DNA of 6,573 nucleotides from Moraxellaceae bacterium. Its GTDB lineage: Bacteria > Pseudomonadota > Gammaproteobacteria > Pseudomonadales > Ketobacteraceae. Made by a program: the position numbers and the translations under genes. The stretch's first letter is position 1. Each line of letters begins with the position of its first letter. Location of the stretch: assembly GCA_002402125.1 (NCBI GenBank), contig NVVG01000034.1, positions 1,111 to 7,683 on the forward strand, read 5' to 3'. Shown here piece after piece: positions 1-6,541 of this stretch. A model generated the notes under the pieces. That model saw only the letters and a program-made list of their open reading frames with translations. It did no database searches and was not told where the DNA came from.

Positions 1-1290
1 TTGGCAACCTCTGGCAGCGCGGCATTAAGTTTGGTTACCGATAATGGCGACGGAACCTATACCGCAACCATAACAAACACATCATTAGAAACCGTTGTAG
101 TCAGTGGCACCCTCGATGGTGTTGCCATTATCGATACCTCAAGCATAGCCTTTACCTCTGTCGCAGTGTCAATAATTGAAACCACCATTACCGTTATGCC
201 CGTCGCGCTTATTGCAGATGGCATTTCTTCGGCGGTTATAATAGTACAAACCAAAGACCCGGCCGCAACAAACCTTACAGGCGGAGGCCTTACTATTACT
301 TTGACCCAAAGCGGCAGCGCAGTCCTCAGTTCAATAATAGATCTCGGAGACGGCACCTACACTGCGAACATTAGTAGCACCGTTGCTGAACAAATCACTG
401 TCGGCGCCACCATTGAGGGCATAACAATTACCGACACCGACGACGTAACCTTTATCGCAGGGCCAGCATCGTTAGCTCAAACACTTATTACCGGCACCCC
501 TATCGCAGTAGTCGCTGATGGCATTGCGTCTTCTGCAATAATTGTACAACCAAGAGATGTGCTAGGTAATTATGTGAGTAGCGGTGGCTTAACCGTAATC
601 TTAAGCACGACAGGAAGTGCAACATTGAGTGCCACCCAAGATAATGGAGATGGCACTTATAGTGCGACAATTGCCAGCACAACCCTCGAGTCGGTAACCC
701 TGACGGGCACACTGGACGGAAATCCAATTCCAGATACCGCAACGGTCACCTTCACCACAGGACCAATCTCAGCAATCAACTCAACGATCAGCGCATCCCG
801 CCCCAATGTAACCGCAGATGGTAACGACACTTCAGTACTCACCGTCCAAACCTACGATATTTTAGGCAACCAACTGACTGAAGGTGGTCACACAATTGTA
901 TTAACCACTAACAATAATGCCGTCATTGGCTCTGTATTTGATCAGCTTGATGGCAGCTATGCCGCATCAATATCAAATGCTAGCGTTCAAAATTCTGATA
1001 TTACCGGCACAATTGATGGTGTCCCAATGACAAATACAATATCGGTTAACTTTGTAGCAGGTGGACCTGCGCAGGTGAATACTTCTGATGGCAGGTTTGC
1101 AAACGGGGTTAGTTCCACAGGCGCAACCATAGAAATTCAAGATACCCTAGGAAACAATTTATGTACTACCACGGCAAACTTAATCACAGGAAAATATCAC
1201 TGCCTAATAACCACGGTTAAACCGAACGGCGACAGGCTAACGATTATCACAACAAATCTCGCGGGTTTGGTGAGTACAGGTTACACAACC
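1..1290 (+). repeat. Tandem invasin/filamin-type Ig-like repeats, exact 100-residue period
   Basis: The motif Asp-Gly-Thr/Ser-Tyr starts at residues 17, 117, 217 and 317 (bases 49, 349, 649, 949). A second landmark, Ala-Asp-Gly, starts at residues 72, 172 and 272, and a conserved Phe at 51, 151, 251 and 351. The period is therefore exactly 300 bases with no net indel over these copies. The first copy is cut by the window edge. A fifth, diverged copy follows (Ala-Asn-Gly at 367, five residues early) and carries a Cys pair at 388 and 401. The pattern of a buried strand followed by DNGDGTYTA fits bacterial Ig-like (Big_1/invasin or filamin-like) domains, which form rigid stalks on surface proteins. 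The DNA copies differ at many synonymous positions, so the duplication is not recent. Confidence 0.85.
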
Positions 1291-4200
1291 ATCAATTCTA
1301 TAGATACCGATGATGACGGCATTTCAGATGTCGTTGAAACCCTGCTGTCTGACGCTGGAGGCGCAGCCAATACCCAACCAGATACGGATTCAGATAGTGA
1401 TGGGCTACCAGATTATTCAGAAATCCTCTTGGGTAGTGATTTCTTGGCAATTCACAGCCCGGTCCTGGACGGTAATATAGATGGCGATATTGATGGTATG
1501 ACTGATGCAGTTGAATTTTATTTTAATGCTGCCACAAACTCTGGCGACAGTCAGTTAACAACGGATACCGACGGCGATGGCATCCCTAACTTCGTCGAAC
1601 TTTATGCCCTAAAATCAGATTTCAACCGAGTCAACCTACCTAAGAAAAATGGCTCGTTGGATTCGGATAATGATGGTATCACTGACGCGGTGGAGCACTA
1701 CTTAACCAGCCTTTCTATTGTGAACGTAGACATTGATTCAGATTACGATCGAGACGGTTACAGTGATGCCTTAGAAGTAAGATTAGCGTCCTCACCTCTA
1801 CAAGCAAATGAATCCGACGTTGACCAAGATGGCGTCAACGATGCCATCGAAGCTTTTTTGACCGGCTCTATTAATGATGGAGCCGACACAGCATCAATTG
1901 ACTCTGATAATGACGGTTTACCAGACATATTTGAACTTAGGTACCTGGATTTAGAAGACCTATCCAACACAGCGTTAGATCTTCCCAATGCAGATACTGA
2001 CGGCGATGGAATTTCCGACGGTGTAGAACAATACCTAACCGGTAATATTACCAGCGCTGAAGTAAATCAAGACTCCGATGCTGATGGTATTACTGATATC
2101 ATTGAATTAATTCAAGGAAGCAACCCATCAAGAAATTCCAAGCCGGTGGTTTGGATAGATGTCGCAAACCTTGGGGGAAGCTCAGTTGATATCACGGCAA
2201 GAATGGGTGGCCACCAAGCTCCCTTCCCCATGTTTAGTTGGGACACCTCCTCAATTTTAGCTATAGAACCGAGCGCCATTATAACGAATGCGAATAACCA
2301 AACGCTTTCCATTAACGGTTTAGATCCAGGCAAATACTCAATATCCCTAACGATAACCCGAACAATAAACACTCAAACTTTTAGTTCAACAATCTCTCAA
2401 GTATTCGTAGTCAATAAAACCGAAACCAATGATAGCGATTTTGATGGCATTAGTGACGCTTTTGATTCACATAATGGCATGATGGGTGCAGAAGAAAGCC
2501 TACATACCGCAATAGGCTATAACACTTTTTACAAAATACAGCTACAATATGGATTAGGAGCAAGAATAGGGCTAATTGCTCGAATGGGTGATAACGAGGT
2601 CAGTACCATTTCAAACAAACAGCTTAAAGAATATATAAATCAGGACTTTCCGATCACAGCAGGAAATACTGAAAGTAATAATGCAATCACTTCAACAGCA
2701 AACCTTTTTGATGTTGAGGTTGTAAATATCCCGAGTACAGGAGACACGGTAGATATCGTCATCCCTCTAAACCGTGCTCTATCTTCCAGCGCCGCTGTTT
2801 TAATATTTAATCACACCAGCAGTAATTGGTCCTATATGGACACAGCAACCACTGACAATGTTAGTTCCACAGCCGGCAGCCCCGGTGACTGCCCTTCACC
2901 TGGAGATTCAAGTTATAGCCAAGGACTTGCTGCAGGGCATTATTGCCTTCAGCTGCAGGTTACCGATGGCGGATCCAATGATAGCGATACTGTGCAAAAT
3001 GGAGCCCTACCTCTAGTAATCGGTATTGGAACCAGCAATTATCTACCCAGTAGCGTACAACCAAACAACGCATTGAGTAATGCGCTTGCTGATGAGGCCG
3101 CTGTTGGCTATCAAACTGGCAATCAATACGACAGCACCCCTGTAGACTCGAGTACCGAGCCTTCAAAAGGCAATAGCGGAGGAAGCATTAATCCATTAAC
3201 CCTGCTTTTCCTAATAATTGCCTCGCTGAATTTCAGCAATAGAGCATATGCAGCACCCGCAGGCGGAGATATAACCATAGGCGGCGGTACCATCGCTGAA
3301 ATAGTCACAGGCGTTGACCCAGACAGTGGACTAAACCTCATTGACACTACGATAATCCAAACAACAGACAGGTTAGGAATCGAGTGGGACTCATTTAATA
3401 TCACGAATGGAGAAACGGTCACGTTTGTCCAGCCAAGTTCCACTTCAATTGTTTTAAACCAAGACTTCTCTGGCAGCATTAGTAACATTTTTGGAAATAT
3501 CAACGCCAACGGCCAAGTCATACTTCTTAACAGCGTAGGTATTCTAATTGGTGAAAACGCCCAGTTAAATGTCGGCAGTTTCTTTGCGTCCGATCTAACC
3601 CCGAGCGGCGTGAATTTTAATTCTGATTTTAACAACAGTATTGGCAACTTTGCCCTCTCAGATAGTGATACAACTTCCGGGGGCGTCATAAACCAGGGCA
3701 GCATCCAGACACTTTCGTCAAGTGGGACTTTTATAGTAGGGCAATTTATTTCAAATGAAGGTAGTATACTCAGCTCTAACGGTGATACGAACTTAGTCAT
3801 TGCTGATTCTGTCGTTGTATCTACTACCGCTGGCGGCATTCTAGGCGTCCAAATACTCGACCCGATTTTAAACGCACTGCCCAATACAAGTGAATTAATA
3901 TCGAACTCTGGTAACATTGTCGCGCTAAATGGCAATATATATTTGGATCTATTTTATAGCGATGAAATTAGGGCAAACACCGTAAACAATACTGGCATTA
4001 TTAATGCCGTCGGTATAACCGAGGGTAATGGTAACGTCACTCTCACTGCATCGCTTTATCATATTCCGCCTACTGAGTCAGAACTTGACTCCGTGATTTC
4101 CGAAGCTCTACCGGAAACAGTTGATACAGCTGCTCCTGCAGTAGAGTTTGAGCTTACAACTCAACCTAAGGTTTCTCTAAACAGCATAATGCCTGATTGT

Positions 4201-4320
4201 AACGAAAACGATAAAAGCCAAGGAGATGAAGAAGCTCAAGACTGTTCCAAGTATCAAGCAATTAAACGCTATTTAGGTCGATTATTGCTTGGCGGCGACT
4301 TACCTGACTTCAGTGATTAG
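1..4320 (+). CDS. Giant modular surface adhesin with C-terminal TPS (haemagglutination activity) domain, 5' partial
   Basis: The frame is open from base 1 to the TAG at 4318-4320 (1439 residues visible). The TTG at base 1 is not a convincing start: residue 1 aligns with an internal Leu of the 100-residue repeat (compare Leu101), and there is no signal peptide, so the gene begins upstream. Visible domains are invasin/filamin-type Ig repeats (1-430), DxDxDG Ca-binding-type repeats (435-702, one more at 811), a PKD-like beta domain (715-805), a choice-of-anchor-U-like domain (about 824-1011), a Ser/Asn-rich linker, a Gly-Gly plus hydrophobic segment ending in Ala-Tyr-Ala (1060-1084), a TPS domain (from 1085) with short beta-helix-like sequence, and a C-terminal Cys pair (1400, 1415). 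The six visible Cys fall in three close pairs (388/401, 964/982, 1400/1415). The likely role is a secreted or surface-held adhesin, exported with the transporter encoded next. The adhesin role is inferred from domains; ligand unknown. The fusion-like order is unusual. Confidence 0.9.
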   Translation: MATSGSAALSLVTDNGDGTYTATITNTSLETVVVSGTLDGVAIIDTSSIAFTSVAVSIIETTITVMPVALIADGISSAVIIVQTKDPAATNLTGGGLTITLTQSGSAVLSSIIDLGDGTYTANISSTVAEQITVGATIEGITITDTDDVTFIAGPASLAQTLITGTPIAVVADGIASSAIIVQPRDVLGNYVSSGGLTVILSTTGSATLSATQDNGDGTYSATIASTTLESVTLTGTLDGNPIPDTATVTFTTGPISAINSTISASRPNVTADGNDTSVLTVQTYDILGNQLTEGGHTIVLTTNNNAVIGSVFDQLDGSYAASISNASVQNSDITGTIDGVPMTNTISVNFVAGGPAQVNTSDGRFANGVSSTGATIEIQDTLGNNLCTTTANLITGKYHCLITTVKPNGDRLTIITTNLAGLVSTGYTTINSIDTDDDGISDVVETLLSDAGGAANTQPDTDSDSDGLPDYSEILLGSDFLAIHSPVLDGNIDGDIDGMTDAVEFYFNAATNSGDSQLTTDTDGDGIPNFVELYALKSDFNRVNLPKKNGSLDSDNDGITDAVEHYLTSLSIVNVDIDSDYDRDGYSDALEVRLASSPLQANESDVDQDGVNDAIEAFLTGSINDGADTASIDSDNDGLPDIFELRYLDLEDLSNTALDLPNADTDGDGISDGVEQYLTGNITSAEVNQDSDADGITDIIELIQGSNPSRNSKPVVWIDVANLGGSSVDITARMGGHQAPFPMFSWDTSSILAIEPSAIITNANNQTLSINGLDPGKYSISLTITRTINTQTFSSTISQVFVVNKTETNDSDFDGISDAFDSHNGMMGAEESLHTAIGYNTFYKIQLQYGLGARIGLIARMGDNEVSTISNKQLKEYINQDFPITAGNTESNNAITSTANLFDVEVVNIPSTGDTVDIVIPLNRALSSSAAVLIFNHTSSNWSYMDTATTDNVSSTAGSPGDCPSPGDSSYSQGLAAGHYCLQLQVTDGGSNDSDTVQNGALPLVIGIGTSNYLPSSVQPNNALSNALADEAAVGYQTGNQYDSTPVDSSTEPSKGNSGGSINPLTLLFLIIASLNFSNRAYAAPAGGDITIGGGTIAEIVTGVDPDSGLNLIDTTIIQTTDRLGIEWDSFNITNGETVTFVQPSSTSIVLNQDFSGSISNIFGNINANGQVILLNSVGILIGENAQLNVGSFFASDLTPSGVNFNSDFNNSIGNFALSDSDTTSGGVINQGSIQTLSSSGTFIVGQFISNEGSILSSNGDTNLVIADSVVVSTTAGGILGVQILDPILNALPNTSELISNSGNIVALNGNIYLDLFYSDEIRANTVNNTGIINAVGITEGNGNVTLTASLYHIPPTESELDSVISEALPETVDTAAPAVEFELTTQPKVSLNSIMPDCNENDKSQGDEEAQDCSKYQAIKRYLGRLLLGGDLPDFSD
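1303..2139 (+). repeat. Thrombospondin type 3-like Asp repeats (predicted Ca2+ binding)
   Basis: Ten copies of a DxDxDGxxDxxE-type motif begin at residues 435, 461, 490, 522, 554, 579, 606, 634, 665 and 691, spaced about 25-32 residues apart. Several copies are followed by a hydrophobic stretch and Leu-Thr/Ser-Gly. An isolated eleventh copy lies at residue 811 (base 2431), after the PKD-like domain. Copies 2, 3 and 6 are extended by one or two extra Asp-x steps. This spacing and the alternating Asp residues are typical of thrombospondin type 3-like repeats, whose Asp side chains coordinate calcium. By inference the segment would stiffen on reaching calcium-rich surroundings such as sea water. 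No metal specificity can be read from sequence alone. Confidence 0.85.
2143..2415 (+). other. PKD/Ig-like beta domain within the adhesin
   Basis: Residues 715-805 show alternating beta-strand character, with Trp-Ile-Asp-Val at the start, Phe-Ser-Trp-Asp in the middle, and the sequence GLDPGKYSISLTI near the end. The last resembles the strand pattern of PKD and related Ig-like folds (usually G..Y.v.ltvt). It sits between the tenth and eleventh Asp-rich motifs. The fold assignment rests on this pattern only. Confidence 0.5.
2470..3033 (+). other. Choice-of-anchor-U-like domain within the adhesin
   Basis: Residues about 824-1011 include an I-P-L-x-R-A-L strand region, a Trp-Ser-Tyr strand, then a Pro/Gly-rich loop with Cys964, Gly-Leu-Ala-Ala-Gly, Cys982 and the motif DGGSNDSD (989-996) followed by Asn-Gly. 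This order (Cys, Pro-Gly-Asp, Tyr, Gly-Leu, Cys, then DGGxxDxD and NG) is what I recall for the choice-of-anchor U domain. That domain normally lies just before a C-terminal sorting signal in proteobacterial surface proteins. Cys964 and Cys982 probably form a disulfide. The family name comes from memory of the pattern and has not been checked by a profile search. Confidence 0.55.
3178..3252 (+). other. Internal hydrophobic segment resembling a GlyGly-CTERM tail and a signal-peptide cleavage site
   Basis: Residues 1060-1084 begin Gly-Gly-Ser after a Ser/Asn/Gly-rich linker. They continue with a hydrophobic run of about 13 residues (LTLLFLIIASLNF), one Arg at 1081, and end Ala-Tyr-Ala before Ala-Pro-Ala-Gly-Gly. 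The front half looks like a GlyGly-CTERM sorting tail, which is processed by rhombosortase in other proteins. The back half looks like the h- and c-regions of a Sec signal peptide with a type I site after Ala1084. A true sorting tail would end the protein here; this one runs straight on into a TPS domain. Function is undetermined: it may be a cleavage point, a membrane stop, or a fusion scar. Confidence 0.55.
3253..3640 (+). other. TPS / haemagglutination-activity (filamentous haemagglutinin N-terminal) domain
   Basis: Residues about 1085-1213 show the features of the TpsA secretion domain. These include Ile-Glu-Trp-Asp-Ser-Phe-Asn-Ile (where the family usually has W..Fnig), VTFVQPSSTSIVLNQ (family v.F.qP..s..vlNrv), SNIFGNINANGQVILLNSVG (1161-1180) and Ala-Gln-Leu-Asn-Val-Gly-Ser-Phe-Phe-Ala-Ser. 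The usual NPNG signature reads Asn-Ser-Val-Gly here. In known systems this domain is recognised in the periplasm by the POTRA domains of the cognate TpsB and templates beta-helix folding outside the cell. The gene encoding a TpsB lies directly downstream, which supports the call. Confidence 0.88.
3641..4317 (+). other. Short beta-helix-like passenger and C-terminal Cys-pair region of the adhesin
   Basis: After the TPS domain only about 225 residues remain, much less than the thousand or more of classic haemagglutinins. The first part keeps beta-helix-like turns (Asn-Gln-Gly-Ser-Ile, Asn-Glu-Gly-Ser-Ile, Asn-Ser-Gly-Asn-Ile, Asn-Asn-Thr-Gly-Ile). A Pro/Glu/Ala-rich stretch follows, then Cys1400 and Cys1415 enclosing an acidic 14-residue loop, then a basic/hydrophobic patch (KRYLGRLLLGG) and the end. 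A disulfide loop at the very C terminus is known to hold the TpsA protein HMW1 of Haemophilus influenzae on the cell surface. The similarity here is in position and spacing, not sequence, so the anchor role is inference. Confidence 0.6.
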
Positions 4321-4321
4321 A

Positions 4322-5956
4322 ATGATTCGGACTCTTGCTCTAACAGTTGTTGTGTGTCTGCTATCTTTATTCTCAATGAGTGCTCACTCAGAGAGATCTA
4401 GGGAAGACAACCTTCGATACGGCGACACCCCAACCGACATGAAAGACGGACTCATCAGGATTCGTCGTATACGCTTGGAAGGTGACCCACTATTTCCGAA
4501 ATACGGTATCACTGAAAAATTCCTACAAAAACGTATCAACCAAGTATATAGCCACATGGGGAAATCCCTCAGCATGGCCTCCATCAACAAAATTGCCGAC
4601 TCAATCACGTTAGCTTACCGGGAAAAGGGGTTGACTTTTAACCGGGCGTACATCGTTCCACAAGAAATCAAACAATCAACGCTAACCATCCACATATTAA
4701 AGGGTGTACTGGCAGAAATAGACCTCTACGACAACGATCTCTATAGCAAAGAACAAATTCTACGGCCTTTTAATCACCTTATTGGAAAAGTAATTTATGA
4801 ACCGGACGTAATGAAAACAGTTAACGACCTGAACAAAAAATTAGGCTTAAAGTTGTTCGCTTATTTCTCCACCGGGTCTAAACAGGGTGAGTCTCGGCTA
4901 AACATTAAGATACTAAAAGAAGTAGCTCATGAAACAAAAATCAGCATCGATAATAAAGGCGCTACTCAGACGGGTGAAAATCGCATTCTCCTGTCTCATT
5001 CGATGAACAATCCGTTTAAAAAATCAGGACGCATCACTGCAACAGTCATAACAACCGATGCAACCGAGAATACATTTGGCGGCCTTTCTTACTACATTCC
5101 TATCTCAGACCATCAAAAAATAGGGGCATCCTATTTACAGAGTAATTTCGCCATAACAGGCCCCTTTGCGAATTTTGGACTAAAAGGCACCCTTGCGACC
5201 CTTGGAGGATTCTTTTCCAACCGCAAAACACTGGGTAAAGATGAATCGATTAAGCTATTCCAGCACACTTCGATAGCCTACAAAAGCTCATCCATTACCA
5301 GTATTGAGCAATTCTCTGACCTATTGGATGATACCACCAATTATCTTATGGCTGATTTACTATATCAGCGCCATTACAATGCCGGACAAACAAACCAACA
5401 CATAGGAAGCCTAAAACCTATACTTGGATATGTAACCAACACCGATGACACCGATATTTCAACAACCTTTGTGGCAATTGACGCAAAATACCGTTACATG
5501 CGTTTTAACTGGTTAAATATCAAAACAGACAGCAACTCCCTAAGCTTATCCGCTAGGCTTAAATGGACTGGCAGCCACCTACCCGCCCCCGAACAGTTTT
5601 CAACAACGGGACCTGGGATAAACCGAGGTTACGCTCCTGGCCTTTTCAGCGGAGATATCGGCCTCAGCCTGTCTGCAGAGCAGTCGTTCGGTTGGAAAAT
5701 TGAAAAAATCGCTAGATTAGAGGGTGTTACATTTCAAACATCCGTTTTTCTCGACTTCAGCTATGCAGAACTAAACAGTAGCGAAACATTTAATGCATCT
5801 TTTGCTAGTATGGGTGTCACAGTAAGTGGACAATTTCCCTATCAAATAACAGCAGGCTCCAGCTTTGGGATACCCTTGAGTCACTCCACCAGTAATAACA
5901 TTGAAATCACAACAGATTCTCTGGTATTTTACGCCAATGCGAGCATATCTTTTTAA
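4322..5956 (+). CDS. TpsB/FhaC/ShlB-family outer-membrane transporter (two-partner secretion)
   Basis: Predicted 544-residue outer-membrane protein of the Omp85/TpsB superfamily that should export the preceding TPS-domain protein. Residues 1-23 form a Sec signal peptide (Arg3, hydrophobic core, Ala-His-Ser). The first POTRA domain spans about 44-127 and includes the family-like sequence GLTFNRAYIVPQ; the second spans about 128-200. The rest is a beta barrel with alternating strands, ending in Ser-Phe, the usual barrel C terminus. Asn-Arg-Gly-Tyr at 434-437, followed by Gly-Leu-Phe-Ser-Gly-Asp, matches the conserved L6-loop (V/I)RG(Y/F) tetrad with its Arg kept. The length fits FhaC/ShlB relatives. 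The ATG at 4322 is preferred because it places the signal peptide at the N terminus. It lies one base after the stop of the upstream gene, with no clear Shine-Dalgarno, suggesting translational coupling. A TTG at 4289 would add 11 residues and is a weaker alternative. Confidence 0.93.
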   Translation: MIRTLALTVVVCLLSLFSMSAHSERSREDNLRYGDTPTDMKDGLIRIRRIRLEGDPLFPKYGITEKFLQKRINQVYSHMGKSLSMASINKIADSITLAYREKGLTFNRAYIVPQEIKQSTLTIHILKGVLAEIDLYDNDLYSKEQILRPFNHLIGKVIYEPDVMKTVNDLNKKLGLKLFAYFSTGSKQGESRLNIKILKEVAHETKISIDNKGATQTGENRILLSHSMNNPFKKSGRITATVITTDATENTFGGLSYYIPISDHQKIGASYLQSNFAITGPFANFGLKGTLATLGGFFSNRKTLGKDESIKLFQHTSIAYKSSSITSIEQFSDLLDDTTNYLMADLLYQRHYNAGQTNQHIGSLKPILGYVTNTDDTDISTTFVAIDAKYRYMRFNWLNIKTDSNSLSLSARLKWTGSHLPAPEQFSTTGPGINRGYAPGLFSGDIGLSLSAEQSFGWKIEKIARLEGVTFQTSVFLDFSYAELNSSETFNASFASMGVTVSGQFPYQITAGSSFGIPLSHSTSNNIEITTDSLVFYANASISF

Positions 5957-5960
5957 GAGG
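5955..5960 (+). promoter_or_regulatory. Ribosome binding site of the YfiR-like gene
   Basis: AAGAGG lies five bases before the ATG at 5966 and overlaps the TAA stop of the transporter gene. It fixes this ATG as the start and shows that the gene follows in the same transcript. Confidence 0.7.
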
Positions 5961-5965
5961 CCATC

Positions 5966-6541
5966 ATGACAAAAACCAAGCAAACTCTTATAGCCAACCT
6001 ACGGTATTCTTTGCTAATACTTTTGTTGTTCTCCAACGCCAGTTACGGAATTACTGCTGCAGAAATTGCCCAGCGGCAAAAAGAGTTTCACGTAAAAGCC
6101 CTCTTCCTATATAACTTCGCGAATTTCGTAGAATGGCCAGACGACGCCTTCCCCACCCAGACCAGCGATCTCAGGATGTGTCTCTATGGAAGCGTTCCAT
6201 TTGGTGGCTTCTTGGACACGGTAAATGGCACAAGAATCAAAGATCGCCATCTTAGAATACTACGTACCGCTGACGTACATGACATAAAAGCAGGTTGCCA
6301 CATCCTCTTTGTTGGCACCGATCGACTAGACCTGATTCAGGAACTATTTGCCAATATCGACCACCTGTTTGTGTTAAGCATCGGGAACGTAAAAGGCTTT
6401 AGCCAGAAAGGCGGTATCGTTAACATATTAAGGACGCGAGACAGACAAAAGTTTGAAATAAACTTAGGTAGAGCTATCGAAAACGGTCTGCTTATTGATT
6501 CCGACTTACTCAACTTAGCTAGGATCATCAATACCCGTTAA
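5966..6541 (+). CDS. YfiR-family (DUF4154) periplasmic protein
   Basis: The 191-residue product begins with a basic n-region (Lys3, Lys5, Arg13), a hydrophobic core at about 14-23 and a likely signal-peptidase site near Gly28, so it should be periplasmic. The mature part has the family landmarks: EFHVKALFLYNFANFVEWP (40-58), Arg-Met-Cys-Leu-Tyr-Gly (70-75), Gly-Cys-His-Ile-Leu-Phe-Val (110-116), a Gly-Gly-Ile-Val-Asn stretch, and Phe-Glu-Ile-Asn-Leu (163-167) before a C-terminal helix. Its length is typical of the family. Only Cys72 and Cys111 are present; they match the position of Cys71 and Cys110 in Pseudomonas aeruginosa YfiR, and the second pair of that protein is absent. YfiR represses the inner-membrane diguanylate cyclase YfiN; other members sit beside sensor kinases. 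Here it lies nine bases after the transporter gene, probably in one operon. The partner is not in view and may lie downstream. Confidence 0.9.
   Translation: MTKTKQTLIANLRYSLLILLLFSNASYGITAAEIAQRQKEFHVKALFLYNFANFVEWPDDAFPTQTSDLRMCLYGSVPFGGFLDTVNGTRIKDRHLRILRTADVHDIKAGCHILFVGTDRLDLIQELFANIDHLFVLSIGNVKGFSQKGGIVNILRTRDRQKFEINLGRAIENGLLIDSDLLNLARIINTR

Noticed and set aside
1..3. TTG at base 1 as the start codon of the adhesin
   Set aside because: The residue aligns with an internal Leu of the 100-residue repeat, and no signal peptide follows, so the gene is cut by the window edge.
3123..3935. Minus-strand open frame of 270 codons opposite the TPS region
   Set aside because: It lies wholly antisense to a well-supported TPS domain, its product is a Met/Pro/Ser-rich sequence with no recognisable domain, and no ribosome binding site was noticed. 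It is a shadow of the plus-strand gene.
4289..4291. TTG start for the transporter, overlapping the adhesin gene by 32 bases
   Set aside because: The ATG at 4322 gives a compact signal peptide starting Met-Ile-Arg. The TTG only adds 11 residues without family support, although a weak AGGT precedes it.
4322..4390. Lipoprotein signal in the transporter (Cys12 in the hydrophobic core)
   Set aside because: The residues before Cys12 are Val-Val-Val and Leu follows, so there is no lipobox. A type I signal peptide fits a beta-barrel protein.
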